A stretch of DNA of 64,000 bases. Origin: Chryseobacterium balustinum (lineage in GTDB: Bacteria > Bacteroidota > Bacteroidia > Flavobacteriales > Weeksellaceae). The DNA lies in NCBI RefSeq assembly GCF_900168205.1, contig NZ_FUZE01000001.1:372001-436000 (forward strand), in the 5' to 3' direction. A program made the translations under genes and the position numbers. Under the pieces are notes generated by a model. The model was not told the DNA's origin, searched no databases, and saw only the letters and a program-made list of their open reading frames with translations. The stretch's first letter is position 1, and each line of letters starts with the position of its first letter. Positions 23,614-31,861 of this stretch are shown in pieces.

Positions 23614-25638
23614 TAAGAGGAATGCATATTCCAATGCGTCTTCCTTTAATGATTCAAATCTTCCGCTTGCACCGCCGTGTCCCGAACTCATATCGGTTTT
23701 GAAAATCAGAAGATTATTGTCCGTTTTTAATTCTCTCAGTTTTGCAGTCCATTTTGCCGGTTCCCAATATTGTACCTGAGAATCATGAAAACCAGTCGTA
23801 ATCAATGTGTGCGGATAATCTTTTGCTTCAACATTATCATATGGCGAATATTCTTTCATGTAATGATAATATTCTTCGTCATTCGGATTTCCCCATTCGT
23901 CATATTCCCCGGTTGTAAGAGGGATGGTTTCGTCTAACATCGTAGAAACAACATCTACAAAAGGAACCTGCGCTACAATTCCGTTGAATAGAGTAGGTTC
24001 GTAATTCATCACAGCTCCCACCAATAATCCGCCTGCGCTTCCGCCCATTGCATACAAATGCTTTGAAGAGGTGTAATTTTCTTTAATTAAATGTTTCCCA
24101 GCATCAATAAAATCGAAGAATGTATTTTTCTTAAACAGCATTTTTCCGTCTTCATACCATTCTCTTCCAAGATATTCTCCACCACGAATATGAGCGATTG
24201 CATAAATAAATCCTCTGTCTAGAATTGATAATCTCACATTAGAAAAACTTGCATCAACAGTATGACCATAACTTCCGTAACCATACAAAAGGACCGGAGT
24301 ATCTGCAGATTTTTTAGTGTCTTTATGATAAACCAAAGAAATCGGAATTTTTTCTTCACCGTCTCTTGAGTCCGCCCAGATTCTTTCAGAAATATAATTT
24401 TCAGGGAAAAATTTCCCACCCAAAACTTCTTGTCGTTTCAGGAGTTTGGTCGTTTTATCTTTTAAATTATATTCGTAAGTCGAGTTTGGCTGAGTTAAAG
24501 AAGTATAACCATAACGCAAAACTTCCGTATCAAATTCTAGATTTGTTCCAATGTAAGCGGTGTAAGTAGGGTCTGAAAAAGGTAAATAATACGATTCCTG
24601 AGTTTTTTCGTCGATAATTTTTATTTGCAATAAACCTTCCTCTCTTTCTTCAAGAATGAGATAATTTTTAAAAATCTCAAATCCTTCCAATAAGACTTCT
24701 TCACGGTGCGGAATTACATCTACCCAGTTTTCCATTCCGCAATTGTCGATTTTTGCTTTTACAATTTTAAAATTGGTAGCGTCGTCTGCATTGGTAATAA
24801 TGTAAAATTCATCCTCATAATGTTCTACAGAATATTCCAGATCATCAATTCTGGGCTGAATGACTTTCCATTCTGCAAAAACATTATTTGCCGGAATAAA
24901 ATGATGTTCATCTGAAATTGTACTCGAGCTCGCCATGAAAATGTATTCCATAGATTTTGTCTTGAAAACATTTACATCAAAAGTTTCATCTTCTTCATGG
25001 AAAATTAAAACATCTTCAGAAGTGTTGGTTCCTAATTTATGTCTGTAGACTTTGTAAGCTCTTAAACTTTCATCTTTTATAATGTAGAAAACGTGTTCGT
25101 TATCATTTGCCCAAACTGCTTTTCCGGTAGTATTTTCAATTTTATCAGGAAGAATTTCATTGGTTTTTAAATCCTTAAAATTTAAAGTGTAAATTCTTCT
25201 CCCAACATTATCTGATGAAAATGATGCTAATTTGTTATTTGGGCTTACCGCAACATTGGCAACTTCAAAAAACTCTTCTCCTTCTGCAAGAATGTTAACA
25301 TCCAGAACAATTTCCTCTTCGTTTTCGAGAGATTTATATTTACGGCAGAAAATCGGGTACTCTTTTCCTTCTTCATAGCGCACGATATACCAATATTCAT
25401 TAAAGAAATAAGGTAAAGATTCATCATCTTTTTTATATCGGGCTTTCATCTCCTGAAAAAGCTCCTCCTGAAATTCCTCAGAATCTTTCATTACAAAGTC
25501 TGCATAGGCATTTTCTTCTTCAAGATATTGTATAACCTCAGGATTTTCTTTTTCATTCATCCAGAAATAATTATCAATTCTTCTGTCATCGTGTATTTCG
25601 AGTACTTTTTCTATTTTTTTTGCCGTGGGAGCTTTCAT
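23596..25638 (-). CDS. ptrB: Oligopeptidase B (S9 family peptidase)
   Basis: 680 residues. It matches E. coli PtrB along its length. An N-terminal seven-bladed propeller is followed by an alpha/beta-hydrolase domain with the Ser nucleophile in GGSAGG, the Asp region in TTGFHDSQVQYWEPAKW and the His in SSGHGGASG. It cleaves short peptides after Lys or Arg. No signal peptide is present, so it acts in the cytosol or by leakage. The final residues (INDK) are encoded by the heptamer repeat at the 3' end. The upstream ATG at 25638 fits the family start. Confidence 0.93.
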   Translation of the reverse strand: MKAPTAKKIEKVLEIHDDRRIDNYFWMNEKENPEVIQYLEEENAYADFVMKDSEEFQEELFQEMKARYKKDDESLPYFFNEYWYIVRYEEGKEYPIFCRKYKSLENEEEIVLDVNILAEGEEFFEVANVAVSPNNKLASFSSDNVGRRIYTLNFKDLKTNEILPDKIENTTGKAVWANDNEHVFYIIKDESLRAYKVYRHKLGTNTSEDVLIFHEEDETFDVNVFKTKSMEYIFMASSSTISDEHHFIPANNVFAEWKVIQPRIDDLEYSVEHYEDEFYIITNADDATNFKIVKAKIDNCGMENWVDVIPHREEVLLEGFEIFKNYLILEEREEGLLQIKIIDEKTQESYYLPFSDPTYTAYIGTNLEFDTEVLRYGYTSLTQPNSTYEYNLKDKTTKLLKRQEVLGGKFFPENYISERIWADSRDGEEKIPISLVYHKDTKKSADTPVLLYGYGSYGHTVDASFSNVRLSILDRGFIYAIAHIRGGEYLGREWYEDGKMLFKKNTFFDFIDAGKHLIKENYTSSKHLYAMGGSAGGLLVGAVMNYEPTLFNGIVAQVPFVDVVSTMLDETIPLTTGEYDEWGNPNDEEYYHYMKEYSPYDNVEAKDYPHTLITTGFHDSQVQYWEPAKWTAKLRELKTDNNLLIFKTDMSSGHGGASGRFESLKEDALEYAFLLMINDK

Positions 25639-25665
25639 TAATGTTAATTCTTGTTCAAATTTAAT

Positions 25666-25703
25666 TAAAAAAAAACCATCTTTTCTTTTAATCGAAAAGA
25701 CGG
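25666..25703 (-). terminator. Terminator after hemD
   Basis: CCATCTTTTC (25676-25685) and GAAAAGACGG (25694-25703) form a stem with one wobble. On the - strand it is followed by nine or more T. Confidence 0.75.
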
Positions 25704-25728
25704 CTATTTTGTATCAGATACTTTAAAA

Positions 25729-26469
25729 CTATTTGTGTAGGCTTTTGATGTATTTTTCAAGTGCCATAGTCATAGAAGGTGTCTCTTTTGTAGGAGCCAT
25801 TAAATCTACTGTTAAGCCTGCATCTGTTGCTGCTGCTGAAGTAGTGGGTCCGAAAACGCCTATTTTTGTATCTTCCTGTTTGAAGTCAGGGAAATTTTGT
25901 TGTAGAGATTTTATTCCTTGTGGACTGAAGAAAATCAACATGTCGTAATCTTTAATGTTGATATCTGTCAAATCACTGCATACTGTTCTGTACATAATTG
26001 CTCTCGTCCATTCGATATTGGCTGCATCCAAAGTTTTTGGAATATCCGGGCTTAATACGTCTGAAGAGGGTAATAGGTATTTTTCGGAAGGAAATTTTTT
26101 GAAAAGAGGTAAAAGGTCGGCAAAGTTTTTTTCACCAAAACTAATCTTCCTTTTTCTATACACAATATGCTTTTGTAGATAATTGGCAATCGCTTCAGAC
26201 TGGCAAATGTATCGCATTGTGTCTGGCACGGCAAATCTTAACTCTTCTGCAAGCCTGAAATAGTGGTCTATTGCATTTTTACTGGTAAAAATAATACCGG
26301 TATGCTGCGTAAGGTCTATTTTCTGTGTTCTAAGTTCTTTGTTATCTACTCCTTCGACGTGGATAAAAGGGCGGAAGTCAATCTTTATTTTTTCCTTCTT
26401 CGCAATTTCCAGATATGGAGAAGACTCACTAGGTGCTGGTTGAGAAACCAATATTGACTTTATTCTCAT
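25729..26469 (-). CDS. hemD: Uroporphyrinogen-III synthase
   Basis: 246 residues with the two-lobed HemD fold. Recognisable segments are GIIFTSKNAIDHYF in lobe 1 and DMLIFFSPQGIKSLQQNF plus FGPTTSAAATDAG in lobe 2. It cyclises hydroxymethylbilane to uroporphyrinogen III in heme synthesis. HemD proteins vary greatly, so the call rests on these motifs. It follows the DUF4271 gene by 12 bases and may be co-transcribed with it, a pairing remembered from other flavobacteria. A second ATG directly upstream (26472) is possible. Confidence 0.85.
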   Translation of the reverse strand: MRIKSILVSQPAPSESSPYLEIAKKEKIKIDFRPFIHVEGVDNKELRTQKIDLTQHTGIIFTSKNAIDHYFRLAEELRFAVPDTMRYICQSEAIANYLQKHIVYRKRKISFGEKNFADLLPLFKKFPSEKYLLPSSDVLSPDIPKTLDAANIEWTRAIMYRTVCSDLTDINIKDYDMLIFFSPQGIKSLQQNFPDFKQEDTKIGVFGPTTSAAATDAGLTVDLMAPTKETPSMTMALEKYIKSLHK

Positions 26470-26481
26470 CATGTACTTTTA

Positions 26482-27150
26482 TTAAATAAATAATAACTTC
26501 CAAAGCATCAACAGAGGTGCAATTTGGAGGGTGCAAATATACAAAAATTTATAATACCATTTTTCGGGTAAGATGTTGTTTCTGTGAAACAAATAGAAAA
26601 ACACCTTGAAAATGAACACAAAAGAAAAAAAATAGATATAATAAATAAATGCACTATTTCTGTCAATCGGGAAGTAGTAGTGGCTTATGCACAAAATAAT
26701 CAGCAAAGCTGAAAGTATAAAGTGGAATTTTGTGGAGGTAAAGTAAAAAATACTCCATTTTTTGCCGTCGCCTATCGCTTGGTAAAATAAAAAGCCGAGC
26801 GCAGTTCGGAATGAATAAAAAAGTGAAATAATTATCGCAGTATATCCTATCTTATTAAGTTGGTATCCAAAAGGTTGAAAGTCGGTTACATATTTCGGAA
26901 CAATAGGTACATATTGAGAAATAAGAACACTTAAGCTTAAAGCCGTAACGAGCGACGTTATAATCCAGCTGGGAAGATTATTGCTGGCGTCATAATATTT
27001 CTGCAGAAGAAAATCTTTAAGATTGGCCTCACGCTCTATCACATTCATCATAAAGATGTATAAAAATAGACATCCGATGAGGATAAAAACCACCCAATCA
27101 TTATTTTCGGGTATTCTTACTTCGTTTTTAAAATTTTGTAATACAGGCAA
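26482..27150 (-). CDS. DUF4271 membrane protein
   Basis: About 222 residues if started at the TTG at 27150; the open frame continues to an ATG at 27243. That longer form would overlap the divergent gene's start and run through both promoters, so the shorter one is preferred. Six or so transmembrane helices alternate with short loops (for example WVVFILIGCLFLYIFMMNV and SWIITSLVTALSLSVLI), as in the DUF4271 family of Bacteroidota. The role is unknown. Its position before hemD is typical as I recall. Confidence 0.75.
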   Translation of the reverse strand: MPVLQNFKNEVRIPENNDWVVFILIGCLFLYIFMMNVIEREANLKDFLLQKYYDASNNLPSWIITSLVTALSLSVLISQYVPIVPKYVTDFQPFGYQLNKIGYTAIIISLFYSFRTALGFLFYQAIGDGKKWSIFYFTSTKFHFILSALLIILCISHYYFPIDRNSAFIYYIYFFSFVFIFKVFFYLFHRNNILPEKWYYKFLYICTLQIAPLLMLWKLLFI

Positions 27151-27164
27151 CGCAATATTTTTTG

Positions 27165-27172
27165 CAAAATTA
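27165..27172 (-). promoter_or_regulatory. -7 element of the DUF4271-hemD genes
   Basis: On the - strand this reads TAATTTTG (TAnnTTTG), 14 bases before the proposed TTG start at 27150. Confidence 0.45.
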
Positions 27173-27209
27173 TCGATTATTTTGTTTAAAATAAAAAGCT
27201 TAAATAAAC

Positions 27210-27217
27210 TATCTTTG
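27210..27217 (+). promoter_or_regulatory. -7 element of the glycosyltransferase gene
   Basis: TATCTTTG matches TAnnTTTG, 9 bases before the ATG at 27227, leaving a very short leader. It faces the divergent -7 element at 27165-27172. Confidence 0.6.
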
Positions 27218-27226
27218 CAAATTGAA

Positions 27227-27943
27227 ATGAAAAAACTCGTCATAATTCCGACCTATAACGAAAAGGAGAATATAGAAAATATAATTTCCGCTGTTTTTGC
27301 ATTGGAAGAAGAGTTTCACGTCTTGGTAGTAGACGATTCTTCGCCAGATAAAACGGCAGACATCGTAAAAGAACTTCAAAAAAAGTTTCCTCACACCCTT
27401 CATCTTTCCATAAGACATATTAAAGATGGCTTAGGAAAGGCATATATTCATGGTTTCAAATGGGCGCTTCAAAACAATTATGATTACATTTTTGAGATGG
27501 ATGCCGATTTTTCTCACGACCCAAAAGATTTACCTAAACTTTTTGAATCTTGCAAAAATGCAGATATGGCAGTCGGGTCGCGTTATTCTAAAGGCGTAAA
27601 TGTTGTGAATTGGCCAATGGGAAGGGTTTTACTTTCATATTTTGCATCAAAATATGTGAGATTTATTTTAGGCCTTCCAATTCATGATACAACGGCAGGT
27701 TTTGTATGTTTTTCAAGAAAAACTTTAGAAGAAATTGGCTTGGATAATGTAAAATTGAAAGGATATGGCTTTCAGATTGAAATGAAGTTCCGGGCTTTCA
27801 AAAAAGGTTTTAAGATTGTAGAAGTTCCTATTATTTTTACCAACAGAATTTTGGGAGAAAGTAAAATGAATGGTGGAATCATCCATGAAGCCGTATTTGG
27901 AGTTTTAAATTTAAAATGGAAATCAATAATCAACAGATTATGA
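27227..27943 (+). CDS. Polyprenol monophosphomannose synthase-like GT2
   Basis: 238 residues. The family 2 glycosyltransferase fold of the DPM1 type is shown by IIPTYNEKENIENII, VVDDSSPDKTADIV and the DxD-like MDADFSHDPKDLP, with the C-terminal GYGFQIEMKFRAFKKGFKIVEVPI. It transfers a sugar, mannose in characterised members, from a nucleotide sugar to a polyprenyl phosphate at the inner membrane. No C-terminal membrane segments are present. The open frame extends 68 codons upstream, but that part crosses the promoter, so ATG 27227 is chosen. Its stop overlaps the next start (ATGA). Confidence 0.88.
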   Translation: MKKLVIIPTYNEKENIENIISAVFALEEEFHVLVVDDSSPDKTADIVKELQKKFPHTLHLSIRHIKDGLGKAYIHGFKWALQNNYDYIFEMDADFSHDPKDLPKLFESCKNADMAVGSRYSKGVNVVNWPMGRVLLSYFASKYVRFILGLPIHDTTAGFVCFSRKTLEEIGLDNVKLKGYGFQIEMKFRAFKKGFKIVEVPIIFTNRILGESKMNGGIIHEAVFGVLNLKWKSIINRL

Positions 27944-28320
27944 AAAAACTGTTCTTTATTTTTATTTTAATGGGTCTGTTGTCGTGTAACGAGTATATCG
28001 ATAAACCAAAAAATCTTATCGATAAAACCAAGATGTCTGAGATTATCGCTGATTTAGCGATTAATGACCAGATTATTTACCAGTATCCTGGAAGCAATCT
28101 GGAAAGTGGAACAAGATTTATTCTGAAAAAGCATCAGGTGAAGAACGAAGACTTTATTGCAAGTTATCGATATTATATTATCAAACAAAAAATGAAGGGG
28201 ATTGTAGAAGATGCCCAGAAAATTATTATAGAAAAAGATCCGAAGTCTGAAAAGAAAATTATAGGCGATACTCAATTGAAAGATGTAGAATTGCCAAAAG
28301 CAAAACTTGAAAGACAGTAA
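27940..28320 (+). CDS. DUF4296 lipoprotein
   Basis: 126 residues. A lipoprotein signal with lipobox LLSC is followed by the DUF4296 region (KTKMSEIIADLAINDQI). These are small Bacteroidota lipoproteins with no known function. The ATG at 27940 overlaps the glycosyltransferase TGA (ATGA), which suggests translational coupling and supports this start over one eight codons earlier. The C-terminal third is Lys/Glu-rich. Confidence 0.8.
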   Translation: MKKLFFIFILMGLLSCNEYIDKPKNLIDKTKMSEIIADLAINDQIIYQYPGSNLESGTRFILKKHQVKNEDFIASYRYYIIKQKMKGIVEDAQKIIIEKDPKSEKKIIGDTQLKDVELPKAKLERQ

Positions 28321-28361
28321 TGAAGTAATGCTTTCCTGGAAAGCAGTTAAAATGTATAAGA

Positions 28362-29492
28362 ATGAATTTTTTTAATATAGAAAAAACCTCAGAAAGTAAA
28401 GCAAGAGCCGGAGTTTTAACGACCGATCACGGAACTGTTCAAACACCTATTTTTATGCCTGTAGGAACTGTAGCAAGTGTAAAAACTGTTCACCAAAGAG
28501 AAATAAAAGATGATATCAAAGCTCAGATTATTTTGGGGAATACCTATCACTTGTATCTTCGTCCCGGAATGGAAGTAATGGAGGCTGCGGGAGGTTTGCA
28601 TAAATTTATGAATTGGGATCTTCCGATTCTTACTGATTCAGGAGGTTTTCAGGTATTTTCACTTTCAGGAAGCAGAAAAATGTCTGAAGAAGGGGTGAAA
28701 TTTAAATCTCATATCGACGGAAGTTATCATTTATTCACTCCTGAAAAATCAATGGAAATCCAGAGACAAATTGGAGCAGATATTTTCATGGCATTTGATG
28801 AATGCGTTGCTTATCCCGCACACTATAATCAAGTGAAAAAATCTATGGAAATGACGCATCGTTGGCTAAAAAGATGTATCGATTGGAATGCAGAAAATCC
28901 TGAGCTATATGGTTATAAACAAAGATTTTTTCCGATTGTTCAAGGGTCTACCTATTCTGATTTAAGAAAAATTTCAGCAGAAGTAATCTCAGAAGCAGGA
29001 GCCGAGGGGAATGCAATTGGCGGACTTTCTGTAGGGGAGCCTGAAGATGAATTGTACAGAATTACCAATGAGGTAACTGATATTTTACCAAAAGATAAAC
29101 CAAGATATTTGATGGGAGTAGGTACTCCTTGGAATATTTTAGAATCAATCGGTTTGGGAATCGATATGATGGATTGTGTGATGCCGACCAGAAATGCAAG
29201 AAACGGAATGCTTTTCACTTGGCAAGGGGTGATCAATATGAAAAATGAAAAATGGAAGAAAGATTTTTCTCCGTTAGACGAATTTGGGACAAGTTTTGTA
29301 GATCAGGAATATTCTAAAGCTTATGTACGTCATTTGTTTGTATCTAAAGAATATTTAGCTAAGCAAATTGCATCGATCCACAATCTTGCATTTTACCTAG
29401 ATTTGGTGAAAGTAGCAAGAGAACATATCTTGGCAGGAGATTTTTACCAATGGAAAGATTCTGTGATTCCTGTATTGAGACAAAGACTTTAG
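28362..29492 (+). CDS. tgt: tRNA-guanine transglycosylase (queuine/preQ1)
   Basis: 376 residues. It exchanges guanine-34 of GUN-anticodon tRNAs for preQ1 in queuosine synthesis. D92 (TDSGGFQ) and the nucleophile D271 (MMDCVMPTRNARNG) are present, as are GGLSVGEP and SHIDGSYH. The zinc site of bacterial Tgt (CxCxxC plus His) is changed: aligned positions are G309, S311 and D314, while the His (H340, in ASIHNL) stays. Sequences of the same kind are remembered from other flavobacteria, so this is probably a lineage trait and not damage. It lies in a run with the DUF4296 and LptF/G genes. Confidence 0.94.
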   Translation: MNFFNIEKTSESKARAGVLTTDHGTVQTPIFMPVGTVASVKTVHQREIKDDIKAQIILGNTYHLYLRPGMEVMEAAGGLHKFMNWDLPILTDSGGFQVFSLSGSRKMSEEGVKFKSHIDGSYHLFTPEKSMEIQRQIGADIFMAFDECVAYPAHYNQVKKSMEMTHRWLKRCIDWNAENPELYGYKQRFFPIVQGSTYSDLRKISAEVISEAGAEGNAIGGLSVGEPEDELYRITNEVTDILPKDKPRYLMGVGTPWNILESIGLGIDMMDCVMPTRNARNGMLFTWQGVINMKNEKWKKDFSPLDEFGTSFVDQEYSKAYVRHLFVSKEYLAKQIASIHNLAFYLDLVKVAREHILAGDFYQWKDSVIPVLRQRL

Positions 29493-29567
29493 AAATAAAA
29501 AGGGAAATCCTGATAAGAACGATTTAAGAGAAAATAGGGTGAAATTCTATTTAAAAAATAAATAAAA

Positions 29568-30680
29568 ATGCTTAAGATAGTAGACGGATATATCGTAAAA
29601 AAATACCTTGGAACTTTTAGTTTCATGTTGATATTGCTGTCTATTGTGGTTTTGGTAATTGATGTTCAGCAGAAAATTCCCAGAATAGAAAAAGCAACTG
29701 AAATTGATCCTAAATTAGATTTAACCTACTTTCTTATTCACTTTTATCCTTATTGGATTATCAATTTGGTGATAACATTTTTGGCGATTCTTGTTTTTAT
29801 ATCGGTGATTTATTTTACCTCAAGAATGGCAAATAATACCGAGATTGTTGCTATTATAAGCAGTGGTGCCAGTTTTCACAGATTTGCCCGACCATATTTG
29901 CTGACTTCTCTATTTATTGCTCTTATTTCTTTAACGGTGAATCATTTCGTTTTGCCTTGGGCAAATGTTAAGAAAAACCAGCTAGAAGCCTATACTTATA
30001 ATGCCGCTGCTAAAGAGAAAATTCTGGGAACAGCTCCTGTTTCAGCTCAGCTCAGCAAAACGGAATATATTTTCATTAACTCCTGGAATAAAAGAGAAAA
30101 ACGAGGCTACGGGTTTCTGTATCAGAAGTTTGATAAAGACCGAAAACTCATCTATGAGCTTAAAGCAACTGATGTCATTTGGCAGCAAGATAAAAAAAGT
30201 TTTTTGCTGAATAGTTATTTAGAAAAAACGATCAATAAAGATGATACCGAAAAGCTTGGACAAGGTTTTGAGTTGAAAAAAAATTACGGACAAGATCCTG
30301 AAGAGCTTTTTCCAAACGAGCTCTTAGGTCAAAATAAAGTAACTCCGGAGCTTGTAAAATTCATTGAGCGTGAAAAAGATAAAGGAAACAGCAATCTAAA
30401 TTCTCACCTGAACGAGTTGCATCAGCGTACTTCAATGCCTGTTTCTATTATTATTTTGACGTTTTTGGCGCTTTCTCTTTCATCACAAAAGAAAAGAGGA
30501 GGTTTGGGAATTAACTTGGCGATAGGTATTTCTTTGGCGTTCGTATTTGTATTCTCTTTTGAAGCCTTAAAAGTGGTTTCCGAGAACAAAAGTATGTCAC
30601 CAGCATTGGCGATGTGGTTCCCGAATATTATATTCTTCCCGATTACCTTGTTTTTATATCTAAAACGAGCCAATCAATAA
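29568..30680 (+). CDS. LptF/LptG-family permease
   Basis: 370 residues of the YjgP/YjgQ family, the permease part of the LPS-extraction ABC transporter LptB2FG. Three transmembrane helices precede a large periplasmic domain (about 130-275) and three follow it. Family features include YIVKKYLGTFSFML at the N-terminus and the coupling-helix region TEIVAIISSGASFHRFARP. The C-terminal helices end FFPITLFLYLKRA. F and G subunits are hard to tell apart from sequence alone in this group. Its last codons overlap the convergent birA gene. Confidence 0.85.
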   Translation: MLKIVDGYIVKKYLGTFSFMLILLSIVVLVIDVQQKIPRIEKATEIDPKLDLTYFLIHFYPYWIINLVITFLAILVFISVIYFTSRMANNTEIVAIISSGASFHRFARPYLLTSLFIALISLTVNHFVLPWANVKKNQLEAYTYNAAAKEKILGTAPVSAQLSKTEYIFINSWNKREKRGYGFLYQKFDKDRKLIYELKATDVIWQQDKKSFLLNSYLEKTINKDDTEKLGQGFELKKNYGQDPEELFPNELLGQNKVTPELVKFIEREKDKGNSNLNSHLNELHQRTSMPVSIIILTFLALSLSSQKKRGGLGINLAIGISLAFVFVFSFEALKVVSENKSMSPALAMWFPNIIFFPITLFLYLKRANQ

Positions 30681-31390
30681 AGCAATTTGATTTCTTTGTG
30701 GTAAAAAGATTTTAGGCCAGATTCTTCCAATTCAATCCAGATTTCACCATTTTTATCAGCATTTTTTATAATGCCATTTTGTCGTGTTTTATCTAATTCA
30801 AAAACAGAAATTTCATCTTTTTTAAATAGGTTTGAATTAAATTCGGCTAAAATTTCATCATCGCTAGGGGTATGAGTGAATTTTTCAATTAAAAATGAAT
30901 GCAGATTTTCTGTAAATTGTTTTAAATTAAATCTTTTCCCGGTTTGCGTTAAAAGTGATCCTGCATTCGAAATTTTATCAAAATTTTCCTGTAAAATGTT
31001 AATTCCTATTCCAATAACAAAATAGTTCTCCTGATTGATTTTTTTCTTTTCAATCAATATCCCGACTACTTTTTTGTTTTTAACGATAATGTCGTTGGGC
31101 CATTTTATTTTTACTATCTTTTCAGTCATATTGGCAAGATAATTTTGTACAGCAATTGCGGTATAATAATTGAACAAGAAATCGGAGTGATTAATGCACG
31201 AGGTTTTTATGGCCAGTGTGTAAGCAAGATTCTGTTCTGCTACTGATGCCCAGGAGTTTCCGTACTGTCCCCGTCCTTTTATTTGATTAAATGTATAAAG
31301 ACCAACAAAATTTGATTGCGGATAAAGTAAAACTTCAGTTATTTCGTCATTAGTAGAATAACACGCATTGCGGTAAAATAGCTCACTCAT
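30674..31390 (-). CDS. birA: Biotin-[acetyl-CoA-carboxylase] ligase
   Basis: 238 residues. The catalytic domain has the biotin-binding GRGQYGNSWAS (about 39-49) and KWPNDIIVKNKKVVGILIE with the catalytic Lys. It attaches biotin to carrier proteins. The N-terminal DNA-binding domain of E. coli BirA is absent, so this is the non-regulatory type. It is convergent with the LptF/G gene and overlaps it by 7 bases, and it diverges from rsfS. Confidence 0.9.
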   Translation of the reverse strand: MSELFYRNACYSTNDEITEVLLYPQSNFVGLYTFNQIKGRGQYGNSWASVAEQNLAYTLAIKTSCINHSDFLFNYYTAIAVQNYLANMTEKIVKIKWPNDIIVKNKKVVGILIEKKKINQENYFVIGIGINILQENFDKISNAGSLLTQTGKRFNLKQFTENLHSFLIEKFTHTPSDDEILAEFNSNLFKKDEISVFELDKTRQNGIIKNADKNGEIWIELEESGLKSFYHKEIKLLY

Positions 31391-31449
31391 TTAAGAAAAC
31401 TTTAAGACTTTAAAACGCTAAAAGTAAGGCTAAAGTAAAAGAAAAACAA

Positions 31450-31457
31450 TAAATTTG
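31450..31457 (+). promoter_or_regulatory. -7 element of rsfS-ftsH
   Basis: TAAATTTG matches TAnnTTTG, 19 bases before the rsfS ATG at 31477. Confidence 0.6.
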
Positions 31458-31476
31458 CAGATTATAGTATATTTTA

Positions 31477-31845
31477 ATGAATAAAACAGCAGAAAAGCAA
31501 GCGCTAATAGATAAAATTGTAGAGGCAATTCAAGACGTAAAGGGTGAAGACATTATGATTTTTGACCTGACTAATATTGAAAATTCAGTTGCAGAAACGT
31601 TTATAATTTGTAGCGGAAACTCAAATACACAAGTTTCGGCATTAGCAGGAAGTGTAGAAAAAAAAGTGAGAAACGATCTTCAAGACAGACCTTGGCATGT
31701 AGAAGGTACAGAAAACTCAATGTGGGTATTGGTAGATTATGTTTCGGTGGTGGTGCATATTTTCCAAAAAGAGACTCGTGAATATTACGATATTGAAGAA
31801 CTTTGGGGAGATGCAAAAATCACAAGGATAGAAAGTGAAGTATAA
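31477..31845 (+). CDS. rsfS: Ribosomal silencing factor RsfS
   Basis: 122 residues with the RsfS (DUF143/Iojap) signature: RPWHVEGTENSMWVLVDYVSVVVHIF, then REYYDIEELWGDA. It binds L14 of the large subunit and blocks 70S assembly in poor growth. The gene lies 16 bases before ftsH, an arrangement seen in other flavobacteria as I recall. Confidence 0.93.
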   Translation: MNKTAEKQALIDKIVEAIQDVKGEDIMIFDLTNIENSVAETFIICSGNSNTQVSALAGSVEKKVRNDLQDRPWHVEGTENSMWVLVDYVSVVVHIFQKETREYYDIEELWGDAKITRIESEV

Positions 31846-31861
31846 ATTTTAAAAGTAATAA

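Noticed and set aside
27023..27226. 68-codon extension of the glycosyltransferase
   Set aside because: It runs antisense through the DUF4271 gene and across the promoter; the family start is MKKLVIIPTYN at 27227.
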